From contig JABMQB010000064.1 in NCBI GenBank assembly GCA_013203525.1, positions 1 to 5,682 on the forward strand: DNA of 5,682 nt, given 5' to 3'. This DNA is from Mariniphaga sp. (GTDB lineage: Bacteria > Bacteroidota > Bacteroidia > Bacteroidales > Prolixibacteraceae). Of this stretch, positions 1 to 5,682 are shown piece by piece; position 1 is the first letter of the stretch, and each line of letters starts with the position of its first letter. A program made the translations under genes and the position numbers. Under the pieces are notes generated by a model. That model did not search any database. It was not told the DNA's origin and saw only the letters and a program-made list of their open reading frames with translations.

Positions 1-148
1 CCACTCATCATCCAGTTTCAAACAAGCTGCAAAAGTTGACAATTGATTCAAGAAATAAAGACTTAGTTAGCTAGAGGAGTGATGAAATGGCCTTTCTGCA
101 GTCACTGTAGGACCGGCATATGGGACAGTGAAGTCGCCCTAGTTAAAT
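1..148. other. Unassigned DNA abutting the broken dehydrogenase, possible mobile-element end
   Basis: This stretch lies where the last third of the neighbouring dehydrogenase gene should be, yet none of the three minus-strand frames encodes the expected family sequence. Positions about 60-140 are visibly richer in G+C than the AT-rich intergenic DNA elsewhere in the window. They contain a perfect 7-bp inverted repeat, TCACTGT at 102-108 and ACAGTGA at 125-131. No complete gene is visible. On the plus strand a frame entering from the left edge stops at 73-75, so this could be the tail of a gene followed by the terminal bases of an insertion sequence. That reading is inference: no transposase motif, family-specific terminal repeat or target-site duplication can be identified, because the other end is outside the window. 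A genomic rearrangement or an assembly join would look the same. Confidence 0.35.
102..131. repeat. 7-bp inverted repeat (hairpin) near the dehydrogenase break
   Basis: TCACTGT at 102-108 is the exact reverse complement of ACAGTGA at 125-131, with a 16-base loop. An overlapping smaller hairpin is possible between CTGCAG (96-101) and CTGTAG (105-110) with one G-T wobble. Such structures occur in the subterminal regions of insertion sequences, but seven base pairs alone can arise by chance. The repeat lies about 20-30 bases from the point where dehydrogenase homology ends, and that position is what makes it worth recording. Confidence 0.4.
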
Positions 149-805
149 TTATTTGAAGCATCCCTTATTTTCATTTGTAAGTGGACAATTAATGCTAATA
201 AAATCACTCTCGCTAAAAATTGTATTCAAATTAACTTGCTTAAAGTTTGATAGTTTATCATTAATAACACTTCGGTTTTGAAATTTAATTTGCATACCAA
301 ATGCTTCCCCAATTTTAACAACTGCTCTTCCAATTTTCCCAAAACCAATTATTCCCAATACCTTTCCAGCAAGTTCAATTTGTGGGGTTAGGCTATACAT
401 AAAATCAATGTTCCCAGTCCAATCACCCTTTTTTACAGAATCGGAATGCAAGCCCACCCTTTGTGTGAAATTCAAAATGTGGGCAAATACCATTTGTGCC
501 ACAGAATCAGTACTATAAGCCGGAATGTTGGTGACAATAATTCCCAGGTCTGTAGCAGCTACAGTATCCACAACATTATACCCTGTAGCCAGAACACCTA
601 TGTATTTCAGATTCTGCAACTTATTCATTAATACCCGGTCAACTAATACTTTATTGGTAATAACTATCTCAGCATCCTTAATACGTTTATAAGTCAATTC
701 AGGTGTGGTACGGTCATATATAGTAACATCGCCAACTTTATTTAAACCTTGCCAACTTAAGTCTCCCGGATTTAGGGTAAATCCGTCTAATACAACAATT
801 TTCAT
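149..805 (-). pseudogene. Truncated D-2-hydroxyacid dehydrogenase (glycerate/hydroxypyruvate reductase type)
   Basis: The intact enzyme would be a cytosolic NAD(P)-dependent oxidoreductase of the D-isomer-specific 2-hydroxyacid dehydrogenase family, closest to glycerate dehydrogenase, which interconverts glycerate and hydroxypyruvate. The N-terminus MKIVVLDGFTLNPGDLSW, the segment GVLATGYNVVD at residues 70-80 and IPAYSTDSVAQM at 94-105 are characteristic. The Rossmann nucleotide-binding motif GFGKIG is at residues 154-159. Family members are about 310-330 residues; this frame has 218. Similarity is good through the segment ending NKG (residue 215, base 161), then the frame reads only CFK and stops at 149-151. 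The conserved C-terminal part, carrying the catalytic Arg, Glu and His and the second half of the cofactor domain, is absent, so activity is unlikely. The start at 805 is preferred over an in-frame ATG at 835, because it gives the family's normal N-terminus. Exact substrate is uncertain. Confidence 0.8.
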
Positions 806-849
806 AACTCTTAAAAAATAGATTCGAATTTTCATCCTTAATGAGAATT

Positions 850-857
850 CAAAAATA
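850..857 (-). promoter_or_regulatory. Possible Bacteroidota -7 element for the dehydrogenase
   Basis: Read on the minus strand this is TATTTTTG, which matches the Bacteroidota consensus TAnnTTTG. It would place transcription start near 843, about 38 bases before the preferred start codon. No TTG/TTTG -33 element lies at the usual 19-21 base spacing, and the region is very AT-rich, so a chance match is quite possible. Confidence 0.3.
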
Positions 858-1019
858 GTTATTTCTAATTTGATATAATTAATCTGAATTAAAACAATAA
901 TTAATTCAATAAATACGCATTTCTAATAAAATATTAGCATGCATTGTTTAATAGTTTGCAAAATGGACAATAATGTCATTAAACTTATTTTTTAAGAATA
1001 ATATTTTTTATAACATATT

Positions 1020-1035
1020 GACTTTTTAAAAAGTC
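1020..1035. repeat. Perfect 16-bp palindrome
   Basis: GACTTTTTAAAAAGTC reads identically on both strands. It could be an operator for a dimeric regulator or a weak hairpin; on the plus strand it is followed by CTGTTTTTC. The A/T-only core raises the odds of chance occurrence. No regulator gene is present in the window to pair it with. Confidence 0.4.
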
Positions 1036-1193
1036 CTGTTTTTCAATGCCTTGCAAAAGCAATTAAGCGAAGCTTTAATAATTTTTAAGAAAAGTTTAAA
1101 TTTCATAACACTGGAATACATATTTGTATTATATTAGCATTGCTTTAATATTAAGGATTTAACGACAGAAGACATATAAATCTACCTTTTCTC

Positions 1194-1220
1194 TTAGACC
1201 AGTATCGTTTTCTGATCTAA
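1194..1220 (+). repeat. Imperfect 9-bp hairpin within the candidate RNA
   Basis: The arms TTAGACCAG (1194-1202) and CTGATCTAA (1212-1220) pair at eight of nine positions, with a single C-A mismatch and a nine-base loop (1203-1211). A C-to-T change would make the stem perfect on the DNA. The hairpin precedes the terminator by about 20 bases. Confidence 0.5.
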
Positions 1221-1241
1221 CTAAACTAAACTATGAACAAT

Positions 1242-1275
1242 CGGGTTATCGCATAAGCAGGTAACCCGTTTTTTT
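1242..1275 (+). terminator. Rho-independent terminator, plus strand
   Basis: CGGGTTATC (1242-1250) pairs with GGTAACCCG (1260-1268), seven Watson-Crick pairs at the base plus a T-G wobble and a C-G pair, around a nine-base loop. Seven T residues follow immediately at 1269-1275. Polarity is plus, since the minus-strand read after the stem is not T-rich. The T-run overlaps the last two bases of the convergent MATE stop codon (1274-1276), so the terminator also marks the boundary between opposing transcripts. Confidence 0.65.
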
Positions 1276-2605
1276 ATTGCTTAGCTGAAATCAATTTCTT
1301 AAATCTGGTGAAGAATAATACACCTGCAAAAGAGAGCCCAAAAAGAAATCCAAGCCAAATTCCTCTGGGGCCAACATTAAATTCAAATGTCAGGATATAA
1401 CTGGTTGGAATTCCAACAAATAAGTAAGCGATAAATGCAAAAGCCATTGGTATTTTTACATCCGACAATCCTCTCAATGCCCCTAACATAACCACTTGCA
1501 ATCCATCAAATATCTGAAAAAATGATGCAATTATTATTAATCCCGATGCAATTGCAATTACTTCCGGGTCATTTGTAAATATTAGTGGCAGGTATTGGTT
1601 GAAAAGAATGAAAATTATTGCCATTGAAAACATAAAAAACATCACTAAATGTGTAGATGCAAAAGTTGCTTTTTTAAGGGAATAATAATCGCCTTTACCG
1701 AGCTGATGGCTAACCCTTATTGTGGTTGCTGAGGCAACTCCCAGAGAAATCATATAAGTAAATGCTACTAATCCGATGGCAACCTGATGCGCAGCCAATG
1801 GCACCTCTCCCAGCCAACCCATCATAATTGCCCCAAGGCTAAATGTTAGAAGTTCAACAACCAATTGTAATCCAATGGGTATCCCGACCCTTAATACTTC
1901 TTTTATTTTTTTTATTTTTAATGACTGTTGTTTTGCCAATAAAAAGTAATGTTTTAATTGAGTATTTTTAATAATTACCAAGGTAAATAACAGCGGCATT
2001 GCCAGCCTTGAAACAAAAGTACCTATGCCGGCCCCTGTTAATCCCATTTCCGGCATGCCTAATTTTCCAAAAATTAAGACATAGTTTACAAATACATTAA
2101 TAATATTTGCTGACAAGGTGATATACATTGCAATTTTTGTATTACCAATTCCTTCAAAAAACTGCTTAAAAGAATAAAAAAATAAAAATGGAAGGAATGA
2201 GGCACATAACCATAGGTAATAGGATTTTGAAAGTCTTAATACATTCTCAGTTTGCCCCAAAAACGGCATTATGAAGTAAAGGCTAATCAAAAAACATAAA
2301 AGAACAATACCAATAACTATATGAGAAAAGAAACCATTTTTAAGCCATGATGCAGTTTTTATTTCATTTCCAGAAGATTGGCCTATTATTGGTGTTAAAC
2401 CATAAGTAATTCCCATCCCCAGAAACATTCCTACCATAAATACATTATTTGCAAAAGCGGCAGCTGCCAGCTCATTTGTTCCCACATGCCCAACCATCAT
2501 ATTATCAACAATCATTACTGTTACCTGCCCTATTTGTGATATTATGACAGGAAATGCAAGACTAAGGTTTCTTTTATAAAATGGTATGTATTCCGAAAAA
2601 TTCAT
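1274..2605 (-). CDS. MATE family multidrug/cation efflux transporter (NorM-like)
   Basis: This is a 443-residue inner-membrane antiporter that would export drugs or other organic cations in exchange for Na+ or H+. The length fits the family, and the protein is hydrophobic throughout, consistent with 12 membrane helices in two homologous halves. The first half has IVDNMMVGHVG (residues 32-42) followed by the Ala-rich ELAAAAFANNVF. The second repeats the theme with LGAIMMGWLGEVPLAAHQVAIG (258-279). Three acidic membrane residues line up by position and context with the cation-binding set of Vibrio cholerae NorM (D36, E255, D371): D34, E251 and D367 here. The family assignment is firm; the substrate cannot be read from sequence. 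The gene follows the DUF5916 gene by 27 bases on the same strand and may share its transcript, although it has its own promoter-like element. No Shine-Dalgarno sequence is evident at the start. Confidence 0.93.
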   Translation of the reverse strand: MNFSEYIPFYKRNLSLAFPVIISQIGQVTVMIVDNMMVGHVGTNELAAAAFANNVFMVGMFLGMGITYGLTPIIGQSSGNEIKTASWLKNGFFSHIVIGIVLLCFLISLYFIMPFLGQTENVLRLSKSYYLWLCASFLPFLFFYSFKQFFEGIGNTKIAMYITLSANIINVFVNYVLIFGKLGMPEMGLTGAGIGTFVSRLAMPLLFTLVIIKNTQLKHYFLLAKQQSLKIKKIKEVLRVGIPIGLQLVVELLTFSLGAIMMGWLGEVPLAAHQVAIGLVAFTYMISLGVASATTIRVSHQLGKGDYYSLKKATFASTHLVMFFMFSMAIIFILFNQYLPLIFTNDPEVIAIASGLIIIASFFQIFDGLQVVMLGALRGLSDVKIPMAFAFIAYLFVGIPTSYILTFEFNVGPRGIWLGFLFGLSFAGVLFFTRFKKLISAKQ

Positions 2606-2612
2606 TTCGGTG

Positions 2613-2620
2613 CAAAGGTA
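2613..2620 (-). promoter_or_regulatory. Possible -7 promoter element of the MATE gene
   Basis: On the minus strand this reads TACCTTTG, a full match to the Bacteroidota TAnnTTTG box. It lies seven bases upstream of the MATE start codon, so transcription would begin at or just before the ATG and yield a nearly leaderless mRNA. The nearest TTG upstream is spaced at only 15 bases (next at 25), outside the usual 19-21, so the -33 part is weak. The box sits in the 27-base gap after the DUF5916 stop codon. Confidence 0.4.
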
Positions 2621-2632
2621 AGAATCTGGCGT

Positions 2633-5251
2633 TTACAACGAAAACCAATAGCTGAATTTAAACATAAATGCATTCTGAGGTTTTACGTCAAAAATCCCAT
2701 TAAAAGAATCAAAGATCGATTCATTATAATTGTCTTCAGATTGTGAACGGTTATGTGTCCAAACGAAATAAACAGTTGAACCTGGGTTAAATTCCCACCG
2801 TGCAACAAAATTGGACCTGAATTCCTGAAAATTAAAATCGGGATTTGAAATTAAATATGGAGTTAATGAATTACCCCCTGTATTTAGTGAAATCCTTCCA
2901 TCACTAAGCAATGAAGTCTTTAATATATTATACTTCTCATCAATATTTTCAGATTGTGAGTGTGCAACTTCTTTAAAATCAAGAAATTTTCCGGTTGAGG
3001 CATATGGGCTTCCATAAAACTGCAATGACAATTCGGGTGTTATAAAATACTCCATCCGAAGCGTTGTATACAATGTTTTCCGGTCAAGTTTCCCAACTAT
3101 GTAATTATAATTATCACCAATTTTTTGCCGGGTAATATATTGGTTATTATCAATGGTCTTTTCATAAACAGTATTGGAAGTAATTGTAAGGTTATCGCCA
3201 ATCTGCAAGCCGACATGAAAAGTATAATCATTTGAACTGGATAACTTATTGTCGTACCAATCCATGTTCGAACCAAAACCAAAAAACAAATCTTTTGTAC
3301 TGTTTGTTTGGATAAAAAACTCAAAACTCGACATATCATCGATCCTTAATGCCGGCCCTCCTCTTAACTGCCTGGTATCAAGCATGTGGAAATATCGATC
3401 AAGATCGAGATGGATACTCCAAAGATTTTTAAATTTCACCATTGCATGATTATCCCATTTGTTATAAATGTTTTCGCCACCAAAACTCCAATCATGTCTA
3501 TAAGAAGATGTTACATAATAGTTTCGGGTTATCCCCCTGGGGTTATTGACCTGATACCGCAACCTAATTTCATTTCTTATATAATCGGCTTGCCTAAGAT
3601 ATCCCAGGTCATTCATATCAACTCCGGGAGATCTCCAACTCAGGCTATTTGTAATTCTGAGTTTTCCACTTCGTTTTCCACCTGCTATTTGCCCTCCCCA
3701 ACCATCTAATACTGTTCTATTAGAATCATATTCCAAATGATCTGCATCAATTCGCTGATACAAGTGCCTTGAAGAACGTTGTAAATTACTTATTGCTGTT
3801 TCACTTCCACTAATGTTTGAGTAAAAAGTTTTTATGTCAATATAGTATTTCCTGTTAGCCCAATTATGTTGAAAATTAAAGCCTCCAACAATCGCTTTTT
3901 GAGGTAAAAAATCAAGTTGGTCATCTTTAATTGATCGAAGGGTTGCAGTTAACATTCCTCCTATAACAGTATTCCCTTCATTAAAATCCTGTTTAACCCT
4001 GCTAATAAAATAATTTGTAAATGGTTCAGCAGCATGTTTGGTATCTTTCCCCTGGTCAGTTATAGTTGCAAATTCTTTCGATGTCATACTATTTATAACT
4101 CCAACAGATAATCCCTTTTTACTTTTCCCGGTAAGTTTTAAAGCATTCAGAATTGATGTATTATCAGTTATTGAAAGACTTTGTCCTTCAGAAATACCAG
4201 GAGTATAACTTGGTGCATGACCAATTCTTCGCGAATAAAAAAGCAAATCATTTTCCATGTCATATTCCAGTATACTGTTCCCTTCCAAAAAGAATGGCCT
4301 TTTTTCATTATAAAAAACTTCGTATGATGTTAAATTCAATTCTGAAGGATCTGCCTCAACCTGTCCAAAATCAGGATTTATGGTATAGTCAAGGGTAAAA
4401 TCCGACGTAACACCTATTTTCCCATCCAAACCAAATCCAAATCGTTCATTATTATTAGCATCGGTAATATACTTTGCTTTTGCATACGGAAGAATTTCGA
4501 AATTTCTTTTGTTTTGAATTCCTTTAATTCCTCGTAATTCACCAAAAATATAAACCATCGCAGGTGCATCAATCGGAATAAGTTTCCATTGATCTTCTTC
4601 GTCAAGCCTGTCTATCCATCTCCATATATGCATTCCCCATATATGTTCCTCTTTATTCGCAAACCTAACCTGGCTAAATGGGATACTCATTTCCACAAAC
4701 CATGCAGAGTCACCAACAAGGGCTTTCCCATCCCAAACAGCATCCCAATTTGTATCCCACTGATAAGCGCCCAAATGCATTAAATCAATTTTTTGCCCGG
4801 CTGCAGAAACATTAAATTCAAAAGCAGTGCGTTTATCAAAATAGGTATCAAGTGCCACACCAGCAATATCACCTGATGTGAAATCATCCCTCCTACCCAG
4901 AATTGGCCTTATTTTATCTGGTTCATTGTCGTAACAAATCATTCCAATATATAAGTTCTGGTTATCGTATAAGATTTTGATTTCTGTTTCCTGTGAAGGT
5001 GCTTTTGCTTGAGCCGGTTGTTGCTGCCTGAATCCGGCCGACCATTCGCCTTCCAACCAGCAACCATCTGTTAAATTGCCGTCTATTTTTGGTTTTGATT
5101 CTATACGGGTTGCATAATAAACTCGTTTCTGGCTGGCATAATAATTTACCAACGAGTCATTAGACAATGTATATTGATCTTCTTGCGCGGATAACTGTAA
5201 TGAAAATAATACAAAGATTATTAGTAATCCGGGGTTAAAATTCAATTCCAT
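2633..5251 (-). CDS. CBM9-like/DUF5916 outer-membrane beta-barrel protein
   Basis: This is an 872-residue exported protein of unknown function. Residues 1-23 form a signal peptide with a hydrophobic core (LLIIFVLFSLQL) and a probable cleavage site after SAQ. Residues about 54-240 resemble the family 9 carbohydrate-binding-like fold: KIDGNLTDGCW at the start, ILYDNQNLYIGMICYD at 93-108, then FEFNVSAAGQKID and WFVEMSIPFSQVRF (184-197). The rest matches the DUF5916 region, with its hallmark segment DYTINPDFGQVEADPSELNL at 288-307 and FYNEKRPFFLEGNSI just after. The C-terminal half alternates polar and aromatic residues like a transmembrane beta-barrel and ends in FKFSYWFSL, as outer-membrane barrels often do. 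By family and domain layout it probably sits in the outer membrane with the CBM9-like part facing the periplasm or surface; glycan binding is inference, not shown. It has a strong upstream promoter and is the first gene of a possible two-gene unit with the MATE transporter. Confidence 0.9.
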   Translation of the reverse strand: MELNFNPGLLIIFVLFSLQLSAQEDQYTLSNDSLVNYYASQKRVYYATRIESKPKIDGNLTDGCWLEGEWSAGFRQQQPAQAKAPSQETEIKILYDNQNLYIGMICYDNEPDKIRPILGRRDDFTSGDIAGVALDTYFDKRTAFEFNVSAAGQKIDLMHLGAYQWDTNWDAVWDGKALVGDSAWFVEMSIPFSQVRFANKEEHIWGMHIWRWIDRLDEEDQWKLIPIDAPAMVYIFGELRGIKGIQNKRNFEILPYAKAKYITDANNNERFGFGLDGKIGVTSDFTLDYTINPDFGQVEADPSELNLTSYEVFYNEKRPFFLEGNSILEYDMENDLLFYSRRIGHAPSYTPGISEGQSLSITDNTSILNALKLTGKSKKGLSVGVINSMTSKEFATITDQGKDTKHAAEPFTNYFISRVKQDFNEGNTVIGGMLTATLRSIKDDQLDFLPQKAIVGGFNFQHNWANRKYYIDIKTFYSNISGSETAISNLQRSSRHLYQRIDADHLEYDSNRTVLDGWGGQIAGGKRSGKLRITNSLSWRSPGVDMNDLGYLRQADYIRNEIRLRYQVNNPRGITRNYYVTSSYRHDWSFGGENIYNKWDNHAMVKFKNLWSIHLDLDRYFHMLDTRQLRGGPALRIDDMSSFEFFIQTNSTKDLFFGFGSNMDWYDNKLSSSNDYTFHVGLQIGDNLTITSNTVYEKTIDNNQYITRQKIGDNYNYIVGKLDRKTLYTTLRMEYFITPELSLQFYGSPYASTGKFLDFKEVAHSQSENIDEKYNILKTSLLSDGRISLNTGGNSLTPYLISNPDFNFQEFRSNFVARWEFNPGSTVYFVWTHNRSQSEDNYNESIFDSFNGIFDVKPQNAFMFKFSYWFSL

Positions 5252-5414
5252 AGTTTTAGTTTAGCAATGCAAATTTAAACTCTTTTTTAAAAAAATCAAA
5301 ATATTAAAATATGTTAATTCAAAAATCTTTTATTTAAACATTATTTTCACTTTCGAGTTATTAATCTTTAATTTACCGTTTCAAAAGCATAGTTAAAAAC
5401 TCAATTGCTTAAAA
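5252..5414. promoter_or_regulatory. Divergent intergenic region between DUF5916 and biotin carboxylase genes
   Basis: These 163 bases separate two genes transcribed away from each other and must hold both promoters. The leftward one is clear at 5270-5300. No full TAnnTTTG box is found for the rightward gene; the nearest candidate, TAATTTAC upstream of its start, differs at the last two positions. No convincing operator palindrome is visible apart from A/T tracts. Confidence 0.5.
5270..5300 (-). promoter_or_regulatory. Bacteroidota-type promoter of the DUF5916 gene
   Basis: On the minus strand a TTTG at 5300-5297 is followed, after exactly 19 bases, by TAAATTTG at 5277-5270. This is the phylum's -33/-7 arrangement (TTTG, 19-21 bases, TAnnTTTG) with no mismatch. 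Transcription should start around 5263, giving a leader of about a dozen bases before the ATG at 5251. The spacer consists largely of a T6A7 tract (5283-5295), which may bend the DNA. This is the best promoter in the window. Confidence 0.7.
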
Positions 5415-5682
5415 ATGAATAAGATCAAAAAAATACTGATTGCTAACCGGGGAGAAATTGCTATCAGAATAATGCGTACATGCAGAGAAATGGGCATTGA
5501 AACGGTAGTTGTTTATTCTGAAGCTGACAGAACTTCACTACATGTTCGGTATGCTCACGAAGCTTATTATATTGGGAAAGCACCTTCATCAGAAAGTTAT
5601 TTAAATATTGAAAAAATCATTGAGGTTGCAAAAAACAGCAAGGTTGATGCAATTCATCCTGGTTATGGATTTTTGTCTGAAA
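5415..5682 (+). CDS. Biotin carboxylase subunit of an acyl-CoA (or pyruvate) carboxylase, N-terminal part
   Basis: The ATG at 5415 opens a frame of 89 codons without a stop up to the right edge. The product begins MNKIKKILIANRGEIAIRIM, the near-invariant start of the biotin carboxylase N-terminal domain. It continues with VVVYSEADRTSLHVRYAHEAYYIG (31-54) and VDAIHPGYGFLSE (77-89), both hallmarks of the family. These enzymes use ATP and bicarbonate to carboxylate biotin carried on a partner protein, which then passes CO2 to an acyl-CoA or pyruvate. The visible part cannot separate acetyl-CoA carboxylase AccC from propionyl-CoA carboxylase alpha, a longer biotin-containing fusion or pyruvate carboxylase. 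The ATP-grasp catalytic domain lies beyond the window. The start is set by the family N-terminus; the upstream sequence is A-rich without a Shine-Dalgarno motif. Confidence 0.93.
   Translation, partial: MNKIKKILIANRGEIAIRIMRTCREMGIETVVVYSEADRTSLHVRYAHEAYYIGKAPSSESYLNIEKIIEVAKNSKVDAIHPGYGFLSE

Larger units (their letters stand above)
836..1139. other. AT-rich intergenic stretch without a gene
   Basis: No open reading frame with credible protein features was found on either strand here. The DNA is strongly AT-rich and presumably holds the promoter of the dehydrogenase, reading left, and of the putative plus-strand RNA to the right. It contains a perfect 16-bp palindrome at 1020-1035 and a small bulged hairpin around 1062-1079 (AAGC, GAA loop, GCTT). 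The 10-mer ATATTAGCAT at 931-940 recurs at 1131-1140. No tRNA, rRNA or recognised riboswitch is visible. Confidence 0.6.
1140..1275 (+). ncRNA. Candidate small structured RNA ending in an intrinsic terminator
   Basis: A plus-strand intrinsic terminator at 1242-1275 has no protein gene upstream of it on that strand, because everything to its left within the window is intergenic or reads the other way. Before the terminator is a second hairpin: TTAGACCAG at 1194-1202 pairs with CTGATCTAA at 1212-1220, nine positions with one C-A mismatch and a nine-base loop. Between the hairpins lies an unpaired, repetitive CTAACTAAACTAAACT stretch (1217-1232, partly overlapping the first stem). Two hairpins, a single-stranded linker and a T-run are the architecture of a bacterial small RNA. 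The 5' end is a guess: a weak AT-rich -10-like TATTAT sits at 1127-1132, and CATATTTG at 1119-1126 matches TAnnTTTG except at the first base. I do not recognise a named RNA family. Confidence 0.35.

Noticed and set aside
82..144. Plus-strand peptide containing WPFCSHC, resembling the start of a zinc-ribbon transposase
   Set aside because: Only one CxxC pair is present and the frame stops after 20 codons, with no further transposase motif. This is too little to assign a family.
1..160. Simple frameshift in the dehydrogenase rather than a junction
   Set aside because: None of the three minus-strand frames between 160 and 1 contains the expected continuation, so a single indel cannot restore the gene.
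446..631. Plus-strand ORF opposite the dehydrogenase
   Set aside because: It is antisense to a conserved coding frame and its product has no recognisable features.
806..835. Upstream in-frame ATG at 835 as the dehydrogenase start
   Set aside because: It adds ten residues absent from the family, whose N-terminus begins exactly at the ATG ending at 805.
1233..1256. Seven-codon mini-ORF MNNRVIA overlapping the left arm of the terminator, as a possible attenuator leader peptide
   Set aside because: There is no plus-strand gene downstream to attenuate (the next gene is convergent), no run of one regulated amino acid and no alternative antiterminator stem that I can see.
3097..4783. Several short ORFs in other frames inside the DUF5916 gene
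   Set aside because: All are contained within a long, family-matching reading frame and their products look like out-of-frame translation.

Overview
The window looks like chromosomal DNA of a low-GC member of the Bacteroidota. Three things point there. The largest gene encodes a CBM9-like/DUF5916 outer-membrane protein, a family typical of that phylum, with a signal peptide ending in SAQ. Several genes have the phylum's distinctive TAnnTTTG -7 promoter element. Start codons have A/T-rich leaders and no Shine-Dalgarno sequence. I cannot name the genus.

Layout, left to right. Positions 1-148 are unexplained DNA, locally richer in G+C, with no recognisable gene. They abut a truncated glycerate dehydrogenase-type D-2-hydroxyacid dehydrogenase (149-805, minus strand). 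Its reading frame matches the family well up to about position 161 and then stops, losing the last third of the protein, including the catalytic Arg, Glu and His region. Positions 836-1273 form an AT-rich gap without protein genes. Its right end holds two hairpins, the second followed by a T-run, which together look like a small plus-strand RNA ending at an intrinsic terminator. Then come two minus-strand genes 27 bases apart: a NorM-like MATE efflux transporter (1274-2605) and, upstream of it, the DUF5916 protein (2633-5251). After a 163-base divergent intergenic region, a plus-strand biotin carboxylase begins at 5415 and runs off the right edge.

Functionally this is a mixed neighbourhood. 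The DUF5916 and MATE genes may be co-transcribed from a good promoter at 5270-5300, with a second promoter-like element just before the MATE start. The biotin carboxylase probably opens a separate acyl-CoA carboxylase locus. I see no phage genes, CRISPR array, tRNA or rRNA. The most interesting points are the abrupt break in the dehydrogenase gene and the candidate structured RNA at about 1140-1275. I found no clear evidence of a wholly new multi-gene system.
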